Source: Betaproteobacteria bacterium
Lineage (GTDB): Bacteria > Pseudomonadota > Gammaproteobacteria > Burkholderiales > SG8-41
DNA: 41,315 nucleotides
Assembly: GCA_947467315.1 (NCBI GenBank)
Contig: CANIID010000010.1
Span: 1-41,315 of the forward strand
Reading direction: 5' to 3'
This document shows, one piece after another, positions 16,194 to 24,327 of the stretch. The notes under the pieces were generated by a model. That model had not been told where the DNA came from. It saw nothing but the letters and a program-made list of their open reading frames with translations, and made no database searches. The stretch's first letter is position 1, and every line of letters starts with the position of its first letter. The translations under genes were made by a program, and so were the position numbers.

Positions 16194-17840
16194 TCAATGG
16201 CCACGCGCATCCGCCAGCACCAAATCGGAGGCTTTTTCGCCGATCATGATCGACGGCGCATTGGTGTTGGACGCGACCATGGTCGGCATGATCGATGCGT
16301 CGCACACGCGCAGCCCGTCGATGCCGTGCACCTTGAGCCTGGCATCGACCACGGCGCGCGCATCCGCGCCCATGCGGCAGGTGCCGATGGGGTGGTAAGA
16401 GGTTTGCCCCGTGGCGCGGGCATGGTCCAGCAGCGCGTCGTCACTCGATGCCGCCGGCCCTGGCCGCGTTTCGCGCACGATGTGCTGTGCCAGACCCGGC
16501 TGCGCGGCGATTTTGCGGATCATGCGCAGCGCCGCCACGATGGTGCGGATATCGTGCTCGGCTGACAGATAGTTGGCGCGAATTTCCGGCGGTTCGGCTG
16601 CATCCGCGCCGCGGATATGCACGGAGCCTTGCGATTCGGGTCGCAGGCAATAACAGCCGATGGAAAATCCGGGATAAGGGTCTAGCCCCATACGCTCGGC
16701 GATCGAGCGCGCGCCCTCGCGCCCGCCGTAATGACTGCTGGCCATCGACAACTGGTGCAACTGCATCTTGATGTCGGGCCGCGGCAGATCGGGGCTGCTG
16801 CGTGCAATCGCCATCGACGTTGCCGACGAGGTGCTCATTAGCCCGCGCCCCAAAAACAGCCAGCGCGCGCCCATCTTTGCTTTGAGCAGCGGACTGCGCA
16901 GGATGGTATTCAACGTGATGTTGAGTTGGGTTTCAAAACCGAGCCGCACATGCAGATGGTCGCGCAGGTTTTCGCCGACGCCGGGCAGATGATGCGCCAC
17001 GTTGACCCCCGCGCGTTTCAACACATCCGCGTTGCCAATACCCGAGAGTTCGAGCAATTGCGGCGACTGTATGCTGCCCGCGCACAACAGCACCTCGCGT
17101 CGCGCTTTCACGGTGAAGTCTTGTCCGCCTTTGCGATAGACCAATCCGGTGGCGCGGCGGCCTTCGAGCAACACGCGCTGCGTCAACGCGCCGGTTTCGA
17201 CCTTAAGATTCGCGCGGCGCATAGCGGGCCGCAGATAGTTGTCGCCGGTGTGGCGCCGCCAGCCGCGCTTGGTGTTGTATTGCAGGTAGCTCACGCCCTC
17301 GAAGCGCGGCCCGTTGTAGTCTTCGACCGCCGGCACGCCCGCCTGCTGCGCGCCCTGAATAAAGCCCTGCGACAAGGCATCGCGATCCTTGTAACGCGTG
17401 ATGTGCATCGGTCCATCATGCCCGCGGTAGGCGGGGTCGCCCTGCGTGAAACTCTCCATGCGCTTCAAATACGGCAGGATGTCGCTGCTGCCCCAGCCGG
17501 GATTGCCGAGGGACTCCCAGTGGTCGAGCTCCAAAGGATCGCTGCGCACCCAGATCATGCCGTTCACCGCGCTCGATCCGCCCAGCGCGCGCCCGCGCGG
17601 CCAGAAGATACTGCGCCCGCCCACCTTCTCGTCGGGCTCGGTGGCAAAACGCCAGATCGCGCGTTCGCCGATCAGGATGTGCGCGATGCCCGCCGGAATC
17701 TTGATCCACATCCAGCGATCGTCTTCACCGGCCTCGAGCAACAGCACCCGATGCTCGCCGGAAGCGCTCAGCCGGTTGGCCAGCACGCAGCCGGCGGAAC
17801 CCGCGCCGACGATGATGTAGTCGTATTCAGGAGAGGTCAT
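16194..17840 (-). CDS. GMC family oxidoreductase (choline dehydrogenase-like)
   Basis: 548-residue FAD enzyme oxidising an alcohol. The FAD-binding YDYIIVGAGSAGCVLANRLS opens the protein, the E of LLLEAGEDD binds the ribose, GRALGGSSAVNGMIWVR is GMC signature 1 and GSIQSPQLLELSGIG is signature 2. The C-terminal SYHPIGTCRMG and SNTNAPSIMIGEKASD contain the catalytic His and the second active-site residue (Asn). No signal peptide is present. It lies directly downstream of a Bug gene (89 bases) on the same strand. The alcohol substrate cannot be told from choline-type, polyethylene-glycol-type or aryl-alcohol-type relatives. Confidence 0.93.
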   Translation of the reverse strand: MTSPEYDYIIVGAGSAGCVLANRLSASGEHRVLLLEAGEDDRWMWIKIPAGIAHILIGERAIWRFATEPDEKVGGRSIFWPRGRALGGSSAVNGMIWVRSDPLELDHWESLGNPGWGSSDILPYLKRMESFTQGDPAYRGHDGPMHITRYKDRDALSQGFIQGAQQAGVPAVEDYNGPRFEGVSYLQYNTKRGWRRHTGDNYLRPAMRRANLKVETGALTQRVLLEGRRATGLVYRKGGQDFTVKARREVLLCAGSIQSPQLLELSGIGNADVLKRAGVNVAHHLPGVGENLRDHLHVRLGFETQLNITLNTILRSPLLKAKMGARWLFLGRGLMSTSSATSMAIARSSPDLPRPDIKMQLHQLSMASSHYGGREGARSIAERMGLDPYPGFSIGCYCLRPESQGSVHIRGADAAEPPEIRANYLSAEHDIRTIVAALRMIRKIAAQPGLAQHIVRETRPGPAASSDDALLDHARATGQTSYHPIGTCRMGADARAVVDARLKVHGIDGLRVCDASIMPTMVASNTNAPSIMIGEKASDLVLADARGH

Positions 17841-17929
17841 GGCAGGTGAGGTAGGTTAGTGGACCACAGATTAGACGGTTGACATCATTTTATCGCGGCG
17901 GCGTTTTTCGACCCACGGTTACGACCCTA

Positions 17930-18856
17930 CTATTGTGCTTTGATCCCCGCAGCCTTCGCGATCTGCTTAACCGAATCGTTTTCGCGCCGCACGAAGCGCG
18001 CGAACTCCGCCGGCGTCATGTGCAGCGGTTCAGCGGCGAGTTTGCGGAAGGGTTCACGCAGCGCGGGCAAGTCAATCGTGCGCGCTACGTCTTTGGCAAT
18101 TTTATCGACGATGCCCGCACTCACACCGCGCGGCGCCCATACGCCGAACCACAACGATTCTTCGTATCCAGCGACGCCCGCTTCAATGAGTGTCGGCACA
18201 TCCGGCAACAGCGCCGAGCGCTGCGTGCTGGTCACGCCCAACGCGAGCAGTCGGTTGCTCTGGATAAACGGCAATGCGGTGCCGATGGTCGGCAGCCAGT
18301 AATGAATGCGCGCCATCATCACATCGTTCATCGCCTCCGGCCCGCCCTTGTACGGCACATGCAGCGCGTCGATAGCCATGGCGAGGCGCAATTTCTCGGC
18401 GGCGAAATGCGCGCCGCTGCCGATGCCGGCCGAGCCGTAAGTGACGTGCCCCGGTTTCGCTTTCGCCAGCGCGATCAATTGCGCCACGCTCTTGATGCCC
18501 TGCGAGGGCGCGATGGCGAGCACTTGATACATGCTGGCGATGGGCGCGATCTCGATGAAATCCTGCTGCGCGTTATAGGGTAACTGCGTGTAGAGCACCG
18601 TGTTGATGGTTTGGCTGATGCCGCTCACCAGCAGCGTGTAACCATCCGCCGGCGCGCGCGCAACCAACGCCGTGCCCAGCGTGCCGCCCGCGCCGGGGCG
18701 GTTATCCACCACGATTTGTTGTCCCCAGGCTTCGGATAATTTCTGGCACACCAGCCGCCCCACAATGTCCAGACTGCTGCCGGGCGAAATCGGGAAGACC
18801 GCACGCACGGGTTTGCTGGGGTAGGGCTGTGCGCGTGCGACGGCCATGAGCAACAC
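17930..18856 (-). CDS. Bug/TctC family substrate-binding protein with damaged 5' end
   Basis: From AQPYPSKPVRAVFPISPGSSLD onward this is a complete Bug protein (VDNRPGAGGTLGTALVARAPADGYTLL, LHVPYKGGPEAMND, DVPTLIEAGVAGYEES). The only ordinary start, GTG at 18856, leaves a nine-residue leader, too short for a signal peptide. Upstream the frame stays open and encodes ITHTATALFVGV, clearly the hydrophobic core of the signal peptide, but reaches a TAA at 18908-18910 without ATG, GTG or TTG. That stop and the missing start lie inside copy d of the AT-rich repeat. The gene may use a rare start codon (CTG, ATC or ATA) or be non-functional. Confidence 0.85.
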   Translation of the reverse strand: MLLMAVARAQPYPSKPVRAVFPISPGSSLDIVGRLVCQKLSEAWGQQIVVDNRPGAGGTLGTALVARAPADGYTLLVSGISQTINTVLYTQLPYNAQQDFIEIAPIASMYQVLAIAPSQGIKSVAQLIALAKAKPGHVTYGSAGIGSGAHFAAEKLRLAMAIDALHVPYKGGPEAMNDVMMARIHYWLPTIGTALPFIQSNRLLALGVTSTQRSALLPDVPTLIEAGVAGYEESLWFGVWAPRGVSAGIVDKIAKDVARTIDLPALREPFRKLAAEPLHMTPAEFARFVRRENDSVKQIAKAAGIKAQ

Positions 18857-18890
18857 ACCAACGAACAGGGCTGTCGCAGTATGTGTGATA

Positions 18891-18920
18891 TAAGTATATG
18901 TTTTTATTTATATTTTTAAC
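18891..18920 (+). repeat. AT-rich dispersed repeat, copy d
   Basis: Core TAAGTATATGTTTTTATT followed by TATATTTTTAAC. It occupies the junction of the MmgE and Bug genes (both minus strand). Read on the minus strand, its leading GTTAAAA carries the TAA stop of MmgE, and its remaining part replaces the expected start region of the Bug gene. Copy f at 32805-32836 has the same two ends (TAAGTAT and TTTTTAAC). Confidence 0.75.
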
Positions 18921-20310
18921 ATTGCAACAATGAGCGCAAGCGCCGCGCATCGGCCAGCTTTTCGAGCTGCCAAATCGCATCACACAGCGCACGCGCCTTT
19001 TTCGCGCCCAGCACCGGCGCCATCAGGTGATAGCACTTTTCATCGACCTCGGCGCGGGTCATCGGGTTGCCGGGGGTGCCGCGCACGGCTTCGGTGTGGT
19101 GACGCACTTTGCGGCCATCCTTCAGCGTGATTTCGACGATGCCCTGACGTTGCGGCAGTTTCTTTTGCAGTGCTTCGTCGCCGATGAGTTCGATGCGTTT
19201 GCGCACGGCCAGCACTTTCGGGTTTTTCATGCGCTTGATGTCGTGCGCGGAATCAAAGGTGGCGATGCCGTCGATGAGCATTACCGCGCACATGTGCTGC
19301 ATGCAGATGTCGGGCATCTCGCGGTCGCCGACGGTGTTGGCGCCGGTGATCGACACGCGCACCACGAGTTTTTCCACGTCGTCGGCTTTGATGTTGTGTT
19401 CGCGGATCAGGGTGAGCAGCGAATCCAGCGGGGCTTGTATCGGCGAGCCGACGGTCCAGCGCTTGATGTTGGTGCGCATGATTTCGTACGTGCTGCCGAG
19501 TTCGCGCACCAGTATCGACGGATTGGGGGTGAAGCCGCTGCGTTGCGATTCATCGTAGGCGGCGTAGAAGCCGCGCTCGCCGAACAGGATGTCGTCGGTG
19601 GCGGTGCAACCGGCGGCGACCATCGTGACAGCGGTGGCGCCGTTGCGCGCAGGCATGCCGCCGAAGTCGAACGCCTTCTCGATGTGTTCGGTGTCGCGCG
19701 CGTAGCTGGACAATCCGCCGGCTTGTTGCGCGGCGTAGGCGAGCGCGTAACGCACTTGCTTTGCGTTAAAGCCGGATAGCGCGGCGGCGGCGGCGGTGGA
19801 GCCGAAGGTGGGGCCGAAACAATGCGTCAGATGCCCGACCCGGCGAAACGCGGTATCGCCCAGCGACATATTCAGCCGCGAGCCGACGTCGTAACCCAGC
19901 GCCACCGCGCGCAGCAACGCAGTGCCGCTGCGCTGGTGCCGCTCGCCGAACGCCAGCGCGTTGGCGACGATGGCGCAGCCGGGATGCATCATCGACGGCG
20001 CGTGCGAATCATCGGTTTCGTCGGCGTGCGCCATCATCGCGTTGGCGAGCGCGGCGTTGACCGTGGTGGTCATCATGCGCGAACCGACAATAGTGGCTTC
20101 TTTGGTACCGCCAAGGGTTTTGGCGTATGCCAGCGCGGCCTTACCCGGCGACAGTTGGCTGCCGGACACCATCGCCGCTATCGTATCGAGGATGTGATGC
20201 TTGGTTTTTTCGGCGACGGCTTTCGGCAGCGCCTTGCGTGGCGCAGCGGCGATGTAGGCGGCTAGGGTTTGGGTGATGGGGGAGATTTTCGATGCAACTG
20301 CGGTGGACAT
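18916..20310 (-). CDS. MmgE/PrpD family protein
   Basis: 464 residues. ANAMMAHADETDDSH at 89-103 and MMHPG at 107-111 form the family signature, followed by AAALSGFNAKQVRYALAYAAQQAGGL. The C-terminal domain contains VRGTPGNPMTRAEVDEK, as in 2-methylcitrate dehydratase-like proteins. AAGGA lies six bases before the ATG. The stop codon lies inside copy d of the AT-rich repeat, so the last residues may have been altered by its arrival. A Bug gene follows on the same strand, as in the MmgE-Bug pair at 35.3-37.6 kb. Substrate unknown, probably a small di- or tricarboxylate. Confidence 0.92.
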   Translation of the reverse strand: MSTAVASKISPITQTLAAYIAAAPRKALPKAVAEKTKHHILDTIAAMVSGSQLSPGKAALAYAKTLGGTKEATIVGSRMMTTTVNAALANAMMAHADETDDSHAPSMMHPGCAIVANALAFGERHQRSGTALLRAVALGYDVGSRLNMSLGDTAFRRVGHLTHCFGPTFGSTAAAAALSGFNAKQVRYALAYAAQQAGGLSSYARDTEHIEKAFDFGGMPARNGATAVTMVAAGCTATDDILFGERGFYAAYDESQRSGFTPNPSILVRELGSTYEIMRTNIKRWTVGSPIQAPLDSLLTLIREHNIKADDVEKLVVRVSITGANTVGDREMPDICMQHMCAVMLIDGIATFDSAHDIKRMKNPKVLAVRKRIELIGDEALQKKLPQRQGIVEITLKDGRKVRHHTEAVRGTPGNPMTRAEVDEKCYHLMAPVLGAKKARALCDAIWQLEKLADARRLRSLLQC

Positions 20311-20352
20311 GGCAATTCCTTTTTGTTTGGTGAAGCCTGAAAAATAGCCCGG

Positions 20353-20461
20353 TCATTCCCGCCCCCGATTACAGCATTCGAGGGCAGGCTGCGGCGGGAA
20401 TCTATCAGCCGTCTCAAGTGGCACTGTGTTATGGGTTCCCGCCTGCGCGGGAACGACGGTG
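20353..20461. repeat. REP-like repeat region (TTCCCGC hairpins)
   Basis: Two paired blocks fill most of the gap 20311-20477: ATTCCCGC (20355-20362) with GCGGGAAT (20394-20401), and GTTCCCGC (20435-20442) with GCGGGAAC (20447-20454). The second block with its flanks (20433-20461) recurs at 34035-34062. This is typical intergenic repeat sequence of proteobacteria. Confidence 0.65.
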
Positions 20462-20477
20462 GGGGAGGATGTCCTTA

Positions 20478-21452
20478 CTATTTAGTCATGCCGATGTCGC
20501 TAAACACCGTGCGCAAAAATTCGTATTGCTGCCGCAAGTGTTCGCGCGTGGCGGCGGATTTTCTGAAATCAGGATCCTGAAAATCGATTGCGAGTTGCCG
20601 TTTCCAGTCGGCGTGATTGACGGCGCGCTCGATCATGTTTTCCCAATAGGCAATCTGCGCCGGCGTCAGACCGCGCGGGCCCATCACGATGGTGAAGCCG
20701 CCCAGCACCAGGTCAAAGCCCTGCTCGCGCAGGGTGGGCACGTCGGGTATGGCGGGCACGCGCTGCGCGGTGGAGACGCCGAGGATACGCAGCGCGCCGT
20801 TTTTATATTGCGGCACGGCGTTGTCGATAGACACCGACATCATGTCGATGTGGCCGCCGAGCAATTGCGTGAGGGATTCCGCGCCGCCGGCGAAGGTCAC
20901 CACCTTCAGGCGCCGCGCGTCGATGCCGTTCATTTTTGCCAGCAGCGCGATCATCACATGCGGCGTCGAGCCGCGCGTGCTGCCGACCGACACGCTTAAC
21001 GCCTGCGGGTCTTGTTTCAGGCGCTCGATCACATCGGCGATGGATTTTAACGGCGAGGCGGTGCGCACCGCGAGCACGCTGCGTTCGCCGCTCACCATAG
21101 CCAACGGCGTCATGTCGTTGGGGCCGATGGTGCTGCGGCCCAGAATGTGATTCGACAGATAGCCCGGTCGCACAATCACCAGGTAATGCGCGTCGTTCGG
21201 ATGCTGGTTGGTGTAAGTATAGGCCAGCGCACCGCCGCCGCCGACCTTGTTCACTACGGTGACGTTTTGCAGCCATTTGTTTTCAGACCAGATTTTTTGC
21301 AGCACGCGCGCAGTGCGGTCGTTGCCGCCGCCGGGGCCGGAGCCGACGACAAACTCCACCGGCTTATCGGGTTGCCAGGCGGGTTGCGCCTGAGCGGTCG
21401 CACACACACACGTCAGGCAAGCGAGCAGCGCTCGCATCACATGGGTTTTCAT
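20478..21452 (-). CDS. Bug/TctC-like substrate-binding protein, divergent subgroup
   Basis: 324 residues with a signal peptide of about 22 residues (to CATAQAQ). It starts WQPDKPVEFVVGSGPGGGND with an Arg-Thr-Ala-Arg continuation, so ligand loop one is GSGPGGGND. There is no VPYKG; the equivalent place reads KVVTFAGGAESLTQLL. The loop VNKVGGGGALAYTYTNQHPND also differs from the usual DNRPGAGG. It belongs with the 22.6-kb gene to a separate TctC branch. The start is two bases after the stop of the D-2-hydroxyacid dehydrogenase gene, with GGAGGTG across that junction, so the two genes are almost certainly cotranslated. Confidence 0.9.
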   Translation of the reverse strand: MKTHVMRALLACLTCVCATAQAQPAWQPDKPVEFVVGSGPGGGNDRTARVLQKIWSENKWLQNVTVVNKVGGGGALAYTYTNQHPNDAHYLVIVRPGYLSNHILGRSTIGPNDMTPLAMVSGERSVLAVRTASPLKSIADVIERLKQDPQALSVSVGSTRGSTPHVMIALLAKMNGIDARRLKVVTFAGGAESLTQLLGGHIDMMSVSIDNAVPQYKNGALRILGVSTAQRVPAIPDVPTLREQGFDLVLGGFTIVMGPRGLTPAQIAYWENMIERAVNHADWKRQLAIDFQDPDFRKSAATREHLRQQYEFLRTVFSDIGMTK

Positions 21453-21454
21453 CG

Positions 21455-22429
21455 CTACACCTCCAATGCGGCAGGATTGACCACGCCGTACGGTTTGCCC
21501 GCCGCAAACGCCAGCACGCGCTTGATATTGTCGGAGAAATAATTCCCCATCTGATCGCGCTCCATGTAACCGAGGTGCGGCGTGGCGATCACGTTGTCGA
21601 GTTGCAGCAGCGGGTTATCCGCGTTCATCACCGGCTCGTCTTCATACACATCCACGGCGGCGCAGCCCGGACGCCCGTCGCGCAGCGCTGCCGCCAATGC
21701 GCCTTCGGCCACCAGTTCCGCGCGGCTGGTGTTAACGAACACGGCAGTGGGTTTCATGCGCGCGAGATCGCCCGGGGTCACCATGCCGCGCGTTTCCGGC
21801 AGCAGGCGGATGTGGATAGACAACACGTCGGCTTCATCAAACAGCGCCTCGCGCGTGGCAGCGGTTTCATAACCGTCGGCCAGCGCCTGCGCGCGCGCGG
21901 CCTCGCGCGACCACACCAGCACGCGCATGCCGAACGCCTTGCCGAAACCGGCCACCTGCTTGCCAATGCGGCCGTAGCCATAGATGCCCAGCGTGCGGCC
22001 ACGCAAGCCCGTGCCCGCGCGATTCTGCCACTGGCCGGCTTTTAATCGCGCCATCTGTTGCGGTATATGGCGCATGGCAGCGATGATGAGTCCCCACGTG
22101 AGTTCCGCTGTGGCGTATGAGGTGCGTGCATGTTCCGAGCACACCACGATGCCGCGCGCGGTGCAGGCCTCAACATCGACATGGGGGTAGGGGCCGTTTA
22201 GGGTGATCATTTTCAGCCGCGGCAAACGGGCGATGAGTTCAGCGGTGATGTGCGTGCGTTCGCGCAGCAGCAGCAACGCATCGGTGAACTTCAGGCGATC
22301 CGCCAGCGTGTCAATGTTACGTTCGCAATCGGTGTAAACCGTGAGCGAATGATCGCCGAGCAGGTTGACGCACGGCAGCGTGCGTACGATGTTGGCGTAG
22401 TCGTCGAGGACGGTAAGGTTCAGAGTCAT
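21455..22429 (-). CDS. D-2-hydroxyacid dehydrogenase (NAD-dependent)
   Basis: 324 residues of the D-isomer-specific 2-hydroxyacid dehydrogenase family. The Rossmann motif GIYGYGRIGKQVAGFG is at 148-163, the catalytic Arg is R236 in VNTSRAELV, the Glu is E265 in VYEDEP and the His is H285 in ATPHLGY. It should reduce a 2-oxo acid or oxidise a D-2-hydroxy acid in the cytoplasm. The start at 22429 (MTLNLTVLDDYAN) fits the family N-terminus; a longer frame would run into a repeat. A Bug gene follows after two bases, so this Bug may import the acid handled by the enzyme. Confidence 0.92.
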   Translation of the reverse strand: MTLNLTVLDDYANIVRTLPCVNLLGDHSLTVYTDCERNIDTLADRLKFTDALLLLRERTHITAELIARLPRLKMITLNGPYPHVDVEACTARGIVVCSEHARTSYATAELTWGLIIAAMRHIPQQMARLKAGQWQNRAGTGLRGRTLGIYGYGRIGKQVAGFGKAFGMRVLVWSREAARAQALADGYETAATREALFDEADVLSIHIRLLPETRGMVTPGDLARMKPTAVFVNTSRAELVAEGALAAALRDGRPGCAAVDVYEDEPVMNADNPLLQLDNVIATPHLGYMERDQMGNYFSDNIKRVLAFAAGKPYGVVNPAALEV

Positions 22430-22477
22430 GAAATCTGCTATTGGGTTGTTAGATATTTGGTTAACTAACAACAAAAC

Positions 22478-22585
22478 GTCATTCTGGCGTAGGCCGGAAT
22501 CCAGTGCGTCCAAGATGCGCAGCATCATTATTCATGATTCTGCGGATCGACTTACTTACTGGATTCTGGCCTTCGCCAGAATGAC
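22478..22585. repeat. REP-like inverted repeat (GTCATTCTGGCG type)
   Basis: Arms GTCATTCTGGCG (22478-22489) and CGCCAGAATGAC (22574-22585) pair perfectly. The pairing continues inward through GGCCGGAATCCAG and CTGGATTCTGGCC with one mismatch. The middle contains the AT-rich ATTATTCATGATTC. It lies between two genes on the same strand (gap 22430-22629). Repeats of this GTCATTCyGGC type are widespread in proteobacterial genomes. Confidence 0.75.
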
Positions 22586-22629
22586 GGGGCGGGGTTTCTA
22601 CATGCCGTGGGGAACGATGCTTCATGGTC

Positions 22630-23616
22630 TCAGCGCTTCGCCAGCCCCAGTTCCTGCAAGCCGAGATGCATCTGATCATATTGCGTCTTGAACGCGGCTT
22701 TGCAGCCTTCCGCGTTGGCGTAGCGGTCTACCCACGAACGCGTTTCGAGCAGTTGTTTCCACTCCGGGGTCTCCACCATCTTGCGCAGCGCGCTTTCCCA
22801 AAACGCCACTTGCGCGGCGCCCATGCCACGCGGCCCGGCGATGGCGCGAAACGCATCCACGGTCGCATCGATACCCAATTCTTTCCATGTGGGTACGTTG
22901 GCGAAGTCGCCGCCGAGTCGCTGTGGCGCGGCGATGGCAAGCACGCGCACCCGACCTTCTTTCAGCGGCGGGGCAAAGCTCGAATGCGGATTGGCGACAA
23001 GATCAATATGTCCGCCGTAGAGCGCGGCGAACCCTTGCGATACGCCGGAGAACACCACGGCGCGCATTTTTTTCGGGTCACCGCCCACACCTTTGGTGGC
23101 GAGCGCCAGGGCAATGTGGCCGGAGCCGCCGAACGCGGTACCCACCGCGACGCTGATCGACGAGGGATCGGCTTTCAGTTTGGCGAGTAAATCCTTGGCA
23201 TTGCGCATTGGGGAATCCGCGCGCACCGCCACGGCGGTGACTTCGCTGAATATCTGCGACGCACAGGTGAAGTCATTGTGACTCAGCGTGCTGGTGCCGG
23301 TGATGTAATTGCTCACCAGATTGCCGATCAGCAGCGTGAGGTGATGGCCGTCGGCGGGTTGCTGCGCCAGATACGTCCAGCCGACCGTGCCGCCGCCGCC
23401 GGGTTTGTTGATGACTGAAGTCGTGACATCGACGAATTTCTTTTCCTGCAGCAGGCGCTCAACCGCGCGCAGTGCGGTGTCGGAGGCGGCGCCGGCTGCC
23501 GAGCCGGAGATTAGCTCGACGTGTTTGGTGGGCTTCCACGATTGCGCGTGCGCCGAGCCGGCGAGCAGCAGCGCGGCGCACCATACGCCAGGCGCGATTT
23601 TCCAGTAACGATGCAC
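22630..23616 (-). CDS. Bug/TctC-like substrate-binding protein, divergent subgroup
   Basis: 328 residues from a GTG start (VHRYWKIAPGVW), chosen because it begins a clear signal peptide ending LLLAGSAHAQ-SWKP. The GTG lies two bases after the stop of the preceding gene. Ligand loop one is SGSAAGAASDTALRAVE and there is no VPYKG (RAVVFSGVSQGFAALYGG instead), so it groups with the 20.5-kb gene. VINKPGGGGTVGWTYLAQQPADGHHL supplies the second loop. It forms a pair with the carboxymuconolactone decarboxylase-like gene upstream. Confidence 0.88.
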   Translation of the reverse strand: MHRYWKIAPGVWCAALLLAGSAHAQSWKPTKHVELISGSAAGAASDTALRAVERLLQEKKFVDVTTSVINKPGGGGTVGWTYLAQQPADGHHLTLLIGNLVSNYITGTSTLSHNDFTCASQIFSEVTAVAVRADSPMRNAKDLLAKLKADPSSISVAVGTAFGGSGHIALALATKGVGGDPKKMRAVVFSGVSQGFAALYGGHIDLVANPHSSFAPPLKEGRVRVLAIAAPQRLGGDFANVPTWKELGIDATVDAFRAIAGPRGMGAAQVAFWESALRKMVETPEWKQLLETRSWVDRYANAEGCKAAFKTQYDQMHLGLQELGLAKR

Positions 23617-23618
23617 GT

Positions 23619-24197
23619 TTATTGCTTGCCTACTTTGCCTTGCAGGCTTACCGCGCCTGCCTGCACCGGCATTTCGTGCGACAGCAGCGTCATCGCCACC
23701 ATGCCGTAATAACCCATCAGGCAACTGAGTTCGACGATGGCAGGTATGCCGAAGAGCTCCTTGGCTCGGTTATAGGACTGGTCGCTGATGGCGTGGTTGC
23801 GAAACAGTTCTACGCCGTAGTCGTAGATCGCTTCTTCTTCGGCGCCGCTTTTGCTATCGGCAAATTTCGGACGCTCATTCTTAACCATCGCATCGACGAT
23901 GCTTTGCGATAAACCTGCATCGGTGGCGATTTTTGCGTGCGCGTTGAACACGTAGTCACAATCCCAGCAGCGCGCAGTGATGATGATGGCGAACTCTGAA
24001 AGTCGCAGCGGAAAACAACTGTTGAGTCGCAACTTTTCGCCCAGCGGGTGCCAAACCTCGGTGACTTCCGGCGCGTGCAGCGACAAACGATACGGGCCGG
24101 GGATGCGTCCGCCGCGGCGGCCGAGTATGCCATCCACCAAGCGGCGTTGCACGGGATCGAAGTCGCTGTCTTCGTTGAAGATGGGTATGCGTGCCAT
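23619..24197 (-). CDS. carboxymuconolactone decarboxylase family protein (AhpD-like)
   Basis: 192-residue all-helical protein. FAIIITARCWDCDYVFNAHAKIA carries C77, C80 and H87, matching the CxxC...H active site of the AhpD/CMD family, with E68 preceding. Members are either 4-carboxymuconolactone decarboxylases of the protocatechuate pathway or peroxidase-type thiol enzymes; the Cys pair favours redox chemistry. RGGRIPGPYRLSLHAPEV is typical of the uncharacterised group. AAGGA lies seven bases before the ATG. A Bug gene follows two bases after the stop. Confidence 0.88.
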   Translation of the reverse strand: MARIPIFNEDSDFDPVQRRLVDGILGRRGGRIPGPYRLSLHAPEVTEVWHPLGEKLRLNSCFPLRLSEFAIIITARCWDCDYVFNAHAKIATDAGLSQSIVDAMVKNERPKFADSKSGAEEEAIYDYGVELFRNHAISDQSYNRAKELFGIPAIVELSCLMGYYGMVAMTLLSHEMPVQAGAVSLQGKVGKQ

Positions 24198-24327
24198 GAG
24201 AAGATCCTTGATTGGTGAAGGGCGTGAGGCGTGAGTAGTGACGGTAATGGATTATCGCGGCGTGTGTCAAACCCACGCCATGCACTGCTAGAATCGGCGC
24301 TCCTATTCTGCCGGGGAGTGATCGACG

